Of a stretch of 64,000 bases of DNA, positions 1-8,917 are shown in pieces. The stretch lies in assembly GCA_049840475.1 (NCBI GenBank), contig JASGKX010000001.1, positions 1,116,001 to 1,180,000 of the forward strand, written 5' to 3'. The position numbers and the translations under genes were made by a program. This DNA comes from JBGVSA01 sp049840475 (lineage in GTDB: Bacteria > Pseudomonadota > Gammaproteobacteria > Burkholderiales > Rhodocyclaceae). The first letter of the stretch is position 1; each line of letters starts with the position of its first letter. The notes beneath the pieces are model-generated. The model was not told where the DNA came from and did not search any database. It saw only the letters and a program-made list of their open reading frames with translations.

Positions 1-360
1 GCTGGTGGGTTTGTCCATCAGCGCGCTGCGCAGCATCGAGAGCGTGGGTTCGATTTCGCGCCGGCGGCGCTCTTCGGCCAACGTGCGAAAGACTTCCCAG
101 GCATCGTTGGGCGCCTCGAAATATTCGCGCCGGTCGCCCGGCTGGTGCTTGAGGTGTACCAGGCGCCAGGCCTGCAGTTCCTTGAGGCCCATGCTGACGT
201 TGGAGCGTGAGAAGGCGAGCGCCTCGGCGATCTCATCGGCGTTGAGCGGGCGGGCGGAAACATAGATCAGCGCATAGATCTGACCGACGGTGCGGTTGAT
301 GCCCCAGCGGCTGCCCATCTCGCCGAAATGGGCCACGAAGCTACGTACAAGCGGAGTCAT
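1..360 (-). CDS. GbsR/MarR-family transcriptional regulator (3' end beyond window)
   Basis: The minus-strand frame starts at ATG 360 and runs off the left edge, so only the first 120 residues are visible. They form a winged helix-turn-helix: FGEMGSRWGINRTVGQIYA, then LNADEIAEALAFSRSNVSMG (recognition helix) and LKELQAWRLVHL, a pattern typical of the GbsR branch of MarR regulators. The product should be a cytoplasmic DNA-binding repressor. A perfect 24-bp palindrome lies about 40 bp upstream of the start and is a natural autoregulatory site. The ligand and targets cannot be told from the sequence. Confidence 0.85.
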   Translation of the reverse strand, partial: MTPLVRSFVAHFGEMGSRWGINRTVGQIYALIYVSARPLNADEIAEALAFSRSNVSMGLKELQAWRLVHLKHQPGDRREYFEAPNDAWEVFRTLAEERRRREIEPTLSMLRSALMDKPTS

Positions 361-400
361 GCTGTTGGGAGTTGCGTGTTATCAATTTTTGCTCTGATCT

Positions 401-424
401 AATTTTCAGTAATTACTGAAAATT
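401..424. promoter_or_regulatory. Perfect 24-bp palindrome, probable operator of the GbsR/MarR gene
   Basis: The half-site AATTTTCAGTAA is followed directly by its exact reverse complement TTACTGAAAATT. It is AT-rich in GC-rich surroundings and lies 41-64 bp upstream of the regulator's ATG, where an autoregulatory MarR-type operator is expected. There is no T-run, so it does not look like a terminator of the AraC gene on its other side. Confidence 0.6.
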
Positions 425-513
425 GCGCAAGGTCAACGCGCGTTCTGGGGCCATAACCAGTGCGTTGAATCGGACTGCTAACGGAAATACGCGCTGGGTG
501 CGACGCCGAACTG

Positions 514-1251
514 TTAACGGAACATCGTGGCGAATGCCGTTGGGCTGTTGTAGCCCAGATCGAGTGCCACGTCGACGATGCGGTCGCCAGCGGCGAGCCG
601 TTCCAGCGCATGCAGCAACCGCGCTTGCGCGCGCCACTGGCTGAAGCTCATGCCGGTTTCGCGCAGAAAAAGGCGGTGGACGGTCTTGGCATCGACGCCG
701 AGCCGTTCGGCCCACCCTGCGAGCGTGGTGTCGTCATCGAGCGCATTGGCGATCGTGTCGCAGATTTGCCGCAGGCGCGCGTCGCTCGGGCGCGGCAGGT
801 TGAGCGGCAGAGTGGGCATGTGGACCACCTCGTCGAGCAACAACTGCATCAGGCGACCGTCGCGCGAGTGCTCTTCATAAGGGACGGCCACGTCGATGGC
901 CGCCAGGATCAGCTCGCGCAGCAACGGCGAGATGCCCAGCACGATGCACTCGGTCGGCAGGTTCGGTGCGGCGTCGGGGCGGATGAAGGCGGTGCGCATC
1001 TTTACGTGACCGACCATGCGGATCCAGTGGTCGGTGCGCGAAGGCATCCACAGTCCGCGTGTGGGCGGCACGACCCACTGACCGTGGTCGGTACTTACCA
1101 CCATGACGCCGTGCACGGCATGGATGAGCTGCACGTTGGGGTGCTGGTGGCGAGGCGTCGAGGTGCCGGAAGGATAGTCGCTGGCGAGCGCCGCGACCGG
1201 GCTGTCGAGCCGGTCCATGCCGGTGGCAATCGATCTGACGGGGAGTTCCAT
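514..1251 (-). CDS. AraC-family transcriptional regulator, truncated by a late premature stop
   Basis: An N-terminal cupin-like sensing half (HQHPNVQLIHAVHGVMVV) is followed by a C-terminal AraC DNA-binding domain with both helix-turn-helices (TLAGWAERLGVDAKTVHRLF and VDVALDLGYNSPTAFATMFR). The start at 1251 (MELPVRS) leaves about 120 bp to the divergent efflux gene, which it probably controls. The frame stops at TAA 514-516 after FATMFR, but in the same frame the next codons read QFGVAPSAYFR and then a natural stop at 478-480. That is the normal end of this family, so about 12 C-terminal residues are lost from the second HTH region. Confidence 0.8.
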   Translation of the reverse strand: MELPVRSIATGMDRLDSPVAALASDYPSGTSTPRHQHPNVQLIHAVHGVMVVSTDHGQWVVPPTRGLWMPSRTDHWIRMVGHVKMRTAFIRPDAAPNLPTECIVLGISPLLRELILAAIDVAVPYEEHSRDGRLMQLLLDEVVHMPTLPLNLPRPSDARLRQICDTIANALDDDTTLAGWAERLGVDAKTVHRLFLRETGMSFSQWRAQARLLHALERLAAGDRIVDVALDLGYNSPTAFATMFR

Positions 1252-1372
1252 GGAATGCCCATTCTGCGAAGCTTGGTTCCCTATTCTCGCAGGACGGGCG
1301 CAAGTCTGGCGAGTAGGATTCATTCCCATCTGGCGCGCCCCGCGTCGGACCCTGACACTCATGAGACTCACC

Positions 1373-2596
1373 ATGGCCAACAACACGAGTGCGGCCAGCG
1401 CAGCCGCCACCACACCGACCGCCGAGCGCACAGGCTTTCGCGTGCTCGGCGCAATCAGCTTTTCGCACTTCCTCAACGACATGATCCAGTCGTTGATCCT
1501 CGCTATCTACCCGCTGCTCAAGGGCACCTTTCACCTGAGCTTCGCGCAGATCGGCCTGATCACGCTGACCTACCAGATCACCGCATCACTGCTGCAACCG
1601 CTGGTGGGCCTGTACACGGACAAACACCCCAAGCCGTACTCCCTCGTCATTGGCATGGGCAGTACCTTGGTCGGCCTGCTGCTGATGGCGACCGCATCGA
1701 CCTATGGCGTGCTACTGGTGGCGGCAGCGTTGGTCGGCACCGGCTCTTCGGTGTTCCACCCCGAGTCGTCGCGCGTGGCACGCATGGCATCGGGCGGTCG
1801 CCACGGTCTTGCACAATCGATCTTCCAGGTCGGCGGCAACGCCGGCAGCGCCATGGGGCCGCTGCTGGCCGCATGGATCGTGATCCCGCATGGGCAGACC
1901 AGCCTGGCGTGGTTCTCGCTGGCCGCGCTGTGCGCCATGGCCGTGCTGTGGCAGGTCGGTCATTGGTACAAGGCGCATCAGGCGCAACGCGCAGCACGGC
2001 CCAAGAGCACGCAGGCCGTGGCGCAGCGCCTGCCGACGCGGACGATCGCCGGCGCGATGGCGATCCTGATGGTGCTGATCTTTTCCAAGTACTTCTATAT
2101 CGCCAGCATCAGCAGTTATTACATCTTCTACCTGATGGGCAAATTCGGCCTGACGGTGCAATCGGCGCAGATCCATCTGTTCTGGTTCCTGTTTGCCGTG
2201 GCGCTAGGCACCATCCTCGGCGGCCCGATCGGGGACCGCATCGGCCGCAAGCGCGTGATCTGGGCCTCGATCCTCGGCTGCGCACCCTTCACGCTGGTGC
2301 TGCCACATGTGGGGCTGATGTGGACGGGCGTGCTGGTGTTCATCATCGGCTTCATCCTGGCTTCGGCCTTCTCGGCGATCCTCGTGTTCGCACAGGAACT
2401 GGTGCCGGGCAAGGTGGGCACCGTGTCGGGCCTGTTTTTCGGCTTCGCCTTCGGCATGGGCGGGATCGGGGCGGCGGTGCTCGGCCAACTGGCTGACCGG
2501 TATGGCATCGACTATGTGTATCAGTTGTGTGCCTATCTGCCGCTGTTGGGGTTGTTGACGGCGTTCCTGCCAGATTTGCGGCGCGGGCGCGGGTAG
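1373..2596 (+). CDS. fsr: MFS efflux transporter, fosmidomycin-resistance (Fsr) type
   Basis: The 407-residue inner-membrane protein has about twelve hydrophobic segments. Its features are those of the Fsr subgroup of the major facilitator superfamily: SFSHFLNDMIQSLILAIYPLL in the first helix, a GTGSSVFHPESSRVARMAS loop, and RIGRKRV between the two halves. These are drug/proton antiporters that export small molecules. An in-frame ATG at 1361 is an alternative start. The gene is divergent from the AraC regulator and is followed by a strong terminator at 2631. The natural substrate is unknown. Confidence 0.85.
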   Translation: MANNTSAASAAATTPTAERTGFRVLGAISFSHFLNDMIQSLILAIYPLLKGTFHLSFAQIGLITLTYQITASLLQPLVGLYTDKHPKPYSLVIGMGSTLVGLLLMATASTYGVLLVAAALVGTGSSVFHPESSRVARMASGGRHGLAQSIFQVGGNAGSAMGPLLAAWIVIPHGQTSLAWFSLAALCAMAVLWQVGHWYKAHQAQRAARPKSTQAVAQRLPTRTIAGAMAILMVLIFSKYFYIASISSYYIFYLMGKFGLTVQSAQIHLFWFLFAVALGTILGGPIGDRIGRKRVIWASILGCAPFTLVLPHVGLMWTGVLVFIIGFILASAFSAILVFAQELVPGKVGTVSGLFFGFAFGMGGIGAAVLGQLADRYGIDYVYQLCAYLPLLGLLTAFLPDLRRGRG

Positions 2597-2630
2597 GGGA
2601 GCTTGCCTTCGTTCTGGGTTTGAACTGAAG

Positions 2631-2663
2631 AACCCCGAGGGTGCTTGATGCCTCGGGGTTTTT
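2631..2663 (+). terminator. Rho-independent terminator of the Fsr-type gene
   Basis: A 10-bp perfect stem (AACCCCGAGG / CCTCGGGGTT) with a 10-nt loop is followed by a run of T, 35 bp after the stop codon. Confidence 0.85.
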
Positions 2664-2947
2664 GCTTTTTGGGCGTTGCAGAATGCCTGTTTTGTTTGCC
2701 GATAGCAGAGGGGATCGGGAGGGGGGGCCTGTTGCTTGGTTGTTTGGGCGTGGTCTTGACTGCTTGATTACGTTGGCCCGGAGGGGGAGCTTTTGTCGCC
2801 TCTTTGCCGACAGGAACTGTCGTCGCGGTCGGGCGAAAGAGTGAAACGCTATCTGCCATTGGCGACCTATGCCGACAGCAATAGAAGCTCTTTCTTGCTT
2901 TCTGGTTGGTTGTTCTCGCTTGGTCGCGACTGCTTGAGTGCGTTGGC

Positions 2948-3110
2948 CGGGAGTTCGCCCCGGCGGGCGAGTAACTTCTTTGTTATCGACAAAGAAGTCA
3001 CCAAGAAAGCGACCCCACAGCGTCGTCGGCCGTTGGCCGATCCCCTGCGCTGCGCGGTCGAGAAGGCGGCTGCGGAACTCGCCCTTCGGGCTCAGACAGT
3101 CCTCGCCGAC
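2948..3110 (+). repeat. Dispersed repeat unit, copy A
   Basis: The unit starts GGCCGGGAGTTCGCCCCGGC. It contains a perfect 10-bp hairpin (ACTTCTTTGT / ACAAAGAAGT at 2974-2998) and ends CAGTCCTCGCCGAC. The reverse complement of copy B matches it at both ends and in the middle (AAGGCGGCTGCGGAACTCG). Confidence 0.65.
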
Positions 3111-3487
3111 GGCTACGCCGAAACCTTCCCGCCCTGTGCTGCTCGGCGACGCTGAATGGGGTGCCCACACCACGCAGCATGGTTGTTCAGGGGAAAGGCC
3201 AAAGCCCCTGTTTCCAGATATTCGCGCTCGCTTTGTTGCGCTCGCCAATCAAGCGCCGTAGCTGATCGAACAGCGTCGTTAGTTCACAGACGGCGGATGA
3301 CGCTTCGCTTTTCCGCCCTCCATGCTACCCGGCATCCGAGACCTCACTGCGTGTGCTTCGCATTGCATGCACGACGCGAAGCACACGATGAAGAGGTTTT
3401 AGCTCCACGCATATTCCGGCGTTTGCTATGGCCGGCCCCTTCTGAGCCGCCGAGCAACGCAGACAAGTCAGGTTGCCCGCGTAGCGG

Positions 3488-3642
3488 GTCGGCGAGGACT
3501 GTTTGAGGAGCGTAGCGACGAGTTCCGCAGCCGCCTGACTTGACGAGTAGCGCAGGCTGGCGGCGATGCAGGGGTCGGATCGACGGTTACTTTCTTGTCG
3601 AGTACAAGAAAGTAACTCGGCCGCCGGGGCGAACTCCCGGCC
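3488..3642 (-). repeat. Dispersed repeat unit, copy B (inverted relative to copy A)
   Basis: Read on the minus strand it matches copy A, including a perfect 12-bp hairpin (GTTACTTTCTTG / CAAGAAAGTAAC, 3586-3616). Paired hairpin-bearing units like these are known as dispersed intergenic repeats in Burkholderiales; whether they are mobile is unknown. Confidence 0.65.
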
Positions 3643-3829
3643 GTCGGGCATCAGCAGTCATCGCAACCGTTGATAGACGAAACCCCACGCAGGGATGCGC
3701 CTGTTCGACTGTCGAGCAAGGCGCTGCTCTTCTCGCGACGAGCGAACCCCCGGGGGCCAACGCACTCAAGCAGCCGCAACTACGGTTGGTAGGCAAAAAG
3801 GGCCTCATGTGCGTCAGCCCATGACCCGC

Positions 3830-5032
3830 CTAATGACTAAACACCTGCCGCAAATACGCTAGGAAAGTCTCGTCATCGCACATCGTCTTGCCCGGCGAAT
3901 CGGACAGCTTGGCAACCGGCTGGCCGTTGCACGACACCATCTTCATGACGATGTTGAGCGCCGGGTGCGGCGTGTCGTTGGTGAGGTTTGTGCCGATGCC
4001 GAAGCTCGCGCTGATGCGCCCCGAGAAGTGATGATAGAGCGCCACGGCGCGCGGCACATCGAGTGCGTCGGAGAACACCAGCCGCTTGGTTGCCGGATCG
4101 ATGCGCAGCTTCCTGTAATGCGCAATGGCCTTTTCTCCCCATTCGATGGGGTCCCCCGAGTCATGGCGCAGGCCGTCGAAGAGTTTGGCGAAATAGAGAT
4201 CGAAGTCGCGCAGGAAGGCATCCATGCCGACCACGTCGGTCAGCGCTACGCCCAGATCGCCACGGAATTCGTGCACCCAGCTTTCGAGCGCGGCGGTCTG
4301 GAAGTCGCGTAGCCGGATGCCCAGCGCCTGGAAGGCCTGCAGGTATTCATGCGCCATGGTGCCGATCGGCGTGATGCCGAGCTGCTTGGCCAGGTGAACG
4401 TTCGAGGTGCCACGGAAAAGATCCGGAATCTCGGCGTTGAGCGTGCTGACTACTTCGTCCTGCCAGATGGCGCTGTAACGGCGGCGCAGGCCGAAGTCGA
4501 AGAAATTGAAGGGGTGACGCGGGTTGGCGAGCAGTTCGTGCTGCTGGGCGCGGAGGAACTCGATCTTGATCCACAGGCGGCGGCGCATTTCTTCGACCGT
4601 CGCGTCGTTCGCCGGCAGGCGTCGGAAATACAGTTCGTTGACCACATACAGGACGAAGATCTCGAAGCCCATGACGTGGACCAGCGGCCCCTTGGCCCGG
4701 ATGACGAGGTCTTCACCGACCGTTTCTATATGCAGGAACCTGCGCTGGAAGCGGAATACCGACAGGAAGTTGACGAAGTCGCTCTTCAAGAATCGCAGCC
4801 GCCCGAGATAGTCCAGTTCGTCCTGCGCGAAGCTCATCGAGCACAGGCGTTCGATTTCGACTTCGAGGTCGGCACGCAGGTCGGCCAGCGGATAGGACGG
4901 TTTGTTGCGGCACAGAAACGCATATTCGGCCTGTGCGCCCGGATGACTGTGCAGCAGTGCCTGCCACATCGAGAACTTGTAGAGATCGTTTTCGAGCAGG
5001 CTGCGGACGATCGGACGGTCGGGGATGCTCAT
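3830..5032 (-). CDS. pncB: Nicotinate phosphoribosyltransferase
   Basis: This NAD-salvage enzyme joins nicotinate and PRPP to give nicotinate mononucleotide, with ATP hydrolysis. The 400-residue protein opens with VRSLLENDLYKFSMWQALL, has FFDFGLRRRYSA near residue 180, GTSNVHLAK near 208 and GTMAHEY near 225, whose His corresponds to the region phosphorylated in the enterobacterial enzyme. DSGDPIEWGEK and FGIGTNLTND build the PRPP/phosphate site. The start at 5032 (MSIPDRP) matches the family; an upstream ATG at 5065 would add a Pro-rich leader of 11 residues. It is transcribed away from pta. Confidence 0.95.
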   Translation of the reverse strand: MSIPDRPIVRSLLENDLYKFSMWQALLHSHPGAQAEYAFLCRNKPSYPLADLRADLEVEIERLCSMSFAQDELDYLGRLRFLKSDFVNFLSVFRFQRRFLHIETVGEDLVIRAKGPLVHVMGFEIFVLYVVNELYFRRLPANDATVEEMRRRLWIKIEFLRAQQHELLANPRHPFNFFDFGLRRRYSAIWQDEVVSTLNAEIPDLFRGTSNVHLAKQLGITPIGTMAHEYLQAFQALGIRLRDFQTAALESWVHEFRGDLGVALTDVVGMDAFLRDFDLYFAKLFDGLRHDSGDPIEWGEKAIAHYRKLRIDPATKRLVFSDALDVPRAVALYHHFSGRISASFGIGTNLTNDTPHPALNIVMKMVSCNGQPVAKLSDSPGKTMCDDETFLAYLRQVFSH

Positions 5033-5320
5033 GGCGTTCTGGGGTTCAGGGGGAGGATGCAGCATGCATCGTACATGCTTTGTGCCGGTCAGCCAGCGAG
5101 GACGCGGAGTCTTAGATGTCTGACCAGATTGTTCTTATATTGCGTAGGATATTGCGTAGCAAGGAACGCCCGGTTTGGAAAGATGGTGTCTGCAATTTTT
5201 CACCGAGTAGCCGGCAGGTGATGCACTAGATCAAACTGGGGCCATAACGAAACGTCTTGATGCGCTGCCACATAATATGATCGCGTGCGTCCATCGCTCC
5301 TCGTCCCGGAGACCAAAAAC

Positions 5321-7363
5321 ATGCAAACGTTTTTCATCGCCCCTACCCGCCAGAACGTCGGCCTGACCTCGGTCGCGCTCGGCGTTGTCCGTCTGCTTCA
5401 ACGTCAGGGCCTGAAGGTCGGCTTCGCCAAGCCGGTCGCGCAGGACAGCACGGGTATCGAGCGGTCCGCGCATTTCGCGCGCCAGATCTGCCAGATTGAA
5501 TCCCCCACCCCGATTTCCACCGAGCAGGTGGTGGCCCGCATCGCCGCCGGCCAGAACGATGAGCTGCTCGAAGACATCGTCAGCATCTGCATGCAGGCCG
5601 GCCAAGGCGCCGACGTGCTGGTGGTCGAAGGCTTGCACGCCGAACCCGGTCAGTCTTTCGCCAGCCGCCTGAACGTCGATATTGCCCGCAGTCTGCAGGC
5701 TGAAGTCGTTCTCGTCGCCAACGCTGCCGAGCCCGGTGCCGCGACCGAAGCGCACCTGATGGCGCGCCAGTTCCGCTCCGACGGCCACGTCGTGTCGGCG
5801 ATCCTCAACAAGGCGATGCCCGATTTCGATTTCGACGCCGCCCGCAAAGAACTCGACGACCTGCCGCTGTGGGGTTCGGTGCGTTTTGACCCGGCGCTGG
5901 GTGCTCCCCGCACGCTGGACATTGCACGTCACCTGAACGCCGAAGTGCTGATCGAAGGTGAAATTGCCACCCGCCGCATGTTCGAAACCGTGGTGGCCGC
6001 CCGCTCGGTGCCGGAAGTGATCGAGCGCCTGAAGCCGGGCGCGCTGGTGATCAGCTCGGGCGACCGTGACGACGTCATGCTTGCCACCGCACTGGCCGCC
6101 AGCAATGGCGTGCAACTGGCCGGTCTGCTGCTGACGCATTCCAGCAAGGTCGATCCGCGTGTGCAGGATCTCGCCAAGCTGGCGCTGTCCAGCGGCCTGC
6201 CGCTGCTGCGTACCGATACCGACAGCTTCGGGACCGCCACCCGCGTGCATAGCGTGCCCTCCGCCGTGCCGGCCGATGACTCGGAGCGCATGGCTGCGGT
6301 GCTGGACGCCGTTGCCGAACAACTGTCCGTTGACGCACTGATGGCTGGCGTGAAGGTGCCTGCTTCCAGCCGCATGTCGCCGCCGGCCTTCCGCTATCAA
6401 CTGATCCAGAAGGCGCGCGCCGCCAACAAGCGCATCGTGCTGCCGGAAGGCGACGAGCCGCGCACCGTGCGTGCCGCCGTCATCTGCGAAGAAAAGGGCA
6501 TCGCTCACTGCGTGCTGCTCGGCAAGCGTGCAGTGATCGAGGCCGTGGCCGCCGCCCAGGGCGTGACCCTGCCGGCCTCGCTTGAGATCGTCGATCCGGA
6601 CGACATCCGCATGAAGTACGTGCCGCCAATGGTTGACCTGCGCAAGAGCAAGGGTCTGACTGCCGGTCAGGCGCTCGAACAACTGCAGGACACCGTCGTG
6701 CTGGGCACGATGATGCTGGCTGTCGGCGACGTTGACGGTCTGGTGTCGGGTGCGGTTCACACCACCGCCAGCACTGTTCGCCCGGCTCTGCAGCTCATCA
6801 AGACGGCACCCGGTTCGTCGATCGTGTCGTCGGTGTTCTTCATGCTGATGCCGGACCAAGTGCTGGTTTACGGCGACTGCGCCATCAACCCCGATCCGAC
6901 GGCCGAGCAACTGGCCGAAATTGCCAAGCAGAGCGCGGATAGTGCGCGTTCCTTCGGTGTTGATCCGAAGGTAGCGATGATCAGCTACAGCACGGGTTCG
7001 TCGGGCACAGGCGCGGATGTTGACAAGGTGCGCGAGGCCACCCGCCTGGCCAAGGAAACCCACCCCGAGCTGGTGCTGGACGGCCCGCTGCAATACGACG
7101 CCGCCTCGGTGCGCGAAGTCGGCCTGCAGAAGGCGCCGGGCAGTCTGGTTGCCGGCCAGGCAACGGTGTTCGTGTTCCCCGACCTGAACACGGGCAACAC
7201 GACCTACAAGGCTGTGCAGCGCAGCGCCAACGTGGTGTCGGTCGGCCCGATGCTGCAAGGTCTGCGCAAGCCGGTGAACGATCTGTCGCGCGGTGCGTTG
7301 GTTGACGACATTGTCTTCACCATCGCCCTGACGGCGATCCAGGCGCAGGAAATGAAGGTCTGA
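5321..7363 (+). CDS. pta: Phosphate acetyltransferase (long form with DRTGG domain)
   Basis: Pta interconverts acetyl-CoA and acetyl phosphate and works with acetate kinase (ackA, found here at 37456-38655). The 680-residue protein is the long form: an N-terminal P-loop-like cobQ/BioD-type domain (FIAPTRQNVGLTSVALG), a central DRTGG-type domain, and a C-terminal catalytic PTA_PTB domain from about residue 350 (RIVLPEGDEPRTVRAA, SGAVHTTASTVRPALQ, SYSTGSSGTG, GPLQYDAA). The ATG at 5321 is preceded by GGAG. It is followed by its own terminator and is not in an operon with ackA. Confidence 0.95.
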   Translation: MQTFFIAPTRQNVGLTSVALGVVRLLQRQGLKVGFAKPVAQDSTGIERSAHFARQICQIESPTPISTEQVVARIAAGQNDELLEDIVSICMQAGQGADVLVVEGLHAEPGQSFASRLNVDIARSLQAEVVLVANAAEPGAATEAHLMARQFRSDGHVVSAILNKAMPDFDFDAARKELDDLPLWGSVRFDPALGAPRTLDIARHLNAEVLIEGEIATRRMFETVVAARSVPEVIERLKPGALVISSGDRDDVMLATALAASNGVQLAGLLLTHSSKVDPRVQDLAKLALSSGLPLLRTDTDSFGTATRVHSVPSAVPADDSERMAAVLDAVAEQLSVDALMAGVKVPASSRMSPPAFRYQLIQKARAANKRIVLPEGDEPRTVRAAVICEEKGIAHCVLLGKRAVIEAVAAAQGVTLPASLEIVDPDDIRMKYVPPMVDLRKSKGLTAGQALEQLQDTVVLGTMMLAVGDVDGLVSGAVHTTASTVRPALQLIKTAPGSSIVSSVFFMLMPDQVLVYGDCAINPDPTAEQLAEIAKQSADSARSFGVDPKVAMISYSTGSSGTGADVDKVREATRLAKETHPELVLDGPLQYDAASVREVGLQKAPGSLVAGQATVFVFPDLNTGNTTYKAVQRSANVVSVGPMLQGLRKPVNDLSRGALVDDIVFTIALTAIQAQEMKV

Positions 7364-7385
7364 TCCGTCAGATCAGCCCACCGAG

Positions 7386-7415
7386 AAAACGCCGGTTTCG
7401 ACCGGCGTTTTTTTT
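7386..7415 (+). terminator. Rho-independent terminator of pta
   Basis: The stem AACGCCGG / CCGGCGTT is followed by eight or more T, about 25 bp after the pta stop. Confidence 0.9.
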
Positions 7416-7521
7416 CGCCGTCCGCCCGGAGATCCGGGGGTTTGGAGGCCCTTTCAGGTTGCCGCAGCGGCGCTCGGGTAGAATTGCTCCACCCCGCTTC
7501 ACCTTGAACAGAAGAGATCGT

Positions 7522-8175
7522 ATGAAAACCAATGCTCCGAAGGATCTGCTCGAAAGAAACGCGCGCTGGTCGCAAAGCGTCAATGAGCGTGATCCGGAGT
7601 TTTTCCCGCGCCTGGCCGCCCAGCAGGCGCCGGAATACCTCTGGATCGGTTGTTCCGACAGCCGTGTTCCCGCCAACGAAATCCTGGGCATGGAACCGGG
7701 CGAGGTGTTCGTCCATCGTAATGTCGCCAACGTCGTGGTGCACACCGATCTGAACTGCCTGTCGGTCATGCAGTACGCGGCCGATGTGCTGCGCGTCAAG
7801 CACGTGCTGGTGGTCGGACACTACGGATGCGGCGGCGTACGCGCGGCCATGCGCGGCGCCCGCATGGGCTTGATCGACAACTGGCTGCGGCACGTGGCCG
7901 ATGTTCGCGATCGCTATCGCGCCCGGCTGTCGGAAATCGAAAACGAAGAAGAGCGCGCCGACCGCCTGTGCGAACTCAACGCTATGGAGCAGGTGCTCCA
8001 CGTCAGCGAGACGTCGGTGATGCAGGACGCGTGGCAACACGGGCAGGATATCGCTGTCCACGCATGGTGTTACGGCCTGCGCGACGGCCTGGTTCGTGAC
8101 CTCGGTCTGTCGATCGGTCCGGGAGACGATCCGCAAGATGCCTACGTAGCCGCCATTGAGAACTTGCTGCGCTAA
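7522..8175 (+). CDS. can: Beta-class carbonic anhydrase
   Basis: This zinc enzyme interconverts CO2 and bicarbonate in the cytoplasm. In 217 residues it has the zinc and catalytic motif CSDSR (C44, D46, R48) and HxxC in VVGHYGCGG (H100, C103), the beta-class ligand set. MEPGEVFVHRNVANVV follows the first motif as in Can of E. coli. The start at 7522 has GAAGAGAT just upstream. A gap of about 100 bp separates it from the SPOR gene. Confidence 0.93.
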   Translation: MKTNAPKDLLERNARWSQSVNERDPEFFPRLAAQQAPEYLWIGCSDSRVPANEILGMEPGEVFVHRNVANVVVHTDLNCLSVMQYAADVLRVKHVLVVGHYGCGGVRAAMRGARMGLIDNWLRHVADVRDRYRARLSEIENEEERADRLCELNAMEQVLHVSETSVMQDAWQHGQDIAVHAWCYGLRDGLVRDLGLSIGPGDDPQDAYVAAIENLLR

Positions 8176-8278
8176 GCGACAAGCGGTTTCTCAATTGTCT
8201 GCACCGGGCCAGCGCGGTCAGTAGACGGTACAGGGCAAGATGTATACTGCCGCCCACTTTATGTGCAAGGAAGCATGA

Positions 8279-8896
8279 ATGAGCCGTCAAGCCAAACCCC
8301 GCCAGAGCCGCAATAGCAAGGGCCAGGGGGGAAGTACGTTGGCCGGTGTGATGGTCGGCCTGCTCATCGGCATCATCGTCGCGGTGGCGATTGCCGTTTA
8401 TATCAACTTTGGCCCCAAGCCCTTCACCATCAAAGGCACGCCTGACACGACCAGCGCGCCTGTGACGGTGCAGCCTGCCCAGAGCGGCCCGATTGCGCTG
8501 CCGGGCAAGCCGGGTGACGCACCGGTCGAAAAGCCCCGCTTCGACTTCTATAAGATCCTTCCGGGTGGCGACTCCAGTGCGCCGGCTCCGGTGCCGACGC
8601 CCGCGCTGACGCAACAGGCCGATACCAGCGAGCGCGTGTACCTGCAGTTGGGCGCCTTCCAGGACCCCGCCGAAGCGGACAACCTCAAGGCACGGCTTGC
8701 ATTCATGGGTTTCGAAGCCAGCGTCCAGCGCGTCGACACCGACAAGGGTGTGCTCCAGCGCGTGCGCATCGGGCCCTACGCCAGCGCTCAGGACGCTGAT
8801 GGCGTGCGAGCGAAACTTGCACAGGAAGGGATCGAATCCAGCGTTGTACGGTCGAAGCCGCGTGCAGCCAGCGCCAGTGCCTCGGCTGCCCATTGA
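8279..8896 (+). CDS. SPOR-domain membrane protein (FtsN-like)
   Basis: The 205-residue protein has a basic cytoplasmic N-terminus (MSRQAKPRQSRNSKGQGG), one membrane helix at about residues 20-42 (LAGVMVGLLIGIIVAVAIAV), a Pro/Ala-rich periplasmic linker and a C-terminal SPOR domain (VYLQLGAFQDPAEADNLKA to VRIGPYASAQDADGVRAKL). SPOR domains bind denuded septal peptidoglycan, so a role at the division site is likely. It is followed closely by dsbA, a pairing common in Burkholderiales. The argS gene that often precedes it is absent. Confidence 0.85.
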   Translation: MSRQAKPRQSRNSKGQGGSTLAGVMVGLLIGIIVAVAIAVYINFGPKPFTIKGTPDTTSAPVTVQPAQSGPIALPGKPGDAPVEKPRFDFYKILPGGDSSAPAPVPTPALTQQADTSERVYLQLGAFQDPAEADNLKARLAFMGFEASVQRVDTDKGVLQRVRIGPYASAQDADGVRAKLAQEGIESSVVRSKPRAASASASAAH

Positions 8897-8917
8897 TCAA
8901 CAGAGGAGTCTGATTAA

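Larger units (their letters stand above)
2664..3829. repeat. Gene-free repeat region (degenerate direct repeats plus a large inverted repeat)
   Basis: No convincing gene lies in this 1.2 kb gap. It begins with degenerate direct repeats (around 2728-2783 and 2891-2955; shared words GCTTGGTTGTT, GACTGCTTGA and CGTTGGCC). It then holds two inverted copies of a roughly 160-bp unit (2948-3110 and 3488-3642), each with a short hairpin at one end. Between them is another hairpin, GTGTGCTTCGC (3351) with GCGAAGCACAC (3376). Short open frames here follow the repeats and show no domain. Confidence 0.7.

Noticed and set aside
610..2496. A 628-codon plus-strand frame across the AraC gene and the efflux gene
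   Set aside because: It runs antisense to one gene and out of frame with the other, and its sequence is low-complexity; the two recognised proteins explain the DNA.
5231..7258. A 675-codon open frame on the minus strand, opposite pta
   Set aside because: It is composed mostly of H, R, G and Q, as expected from the antisense of a GC-rich gene. It has no domain, and pta on the other strand is certain.
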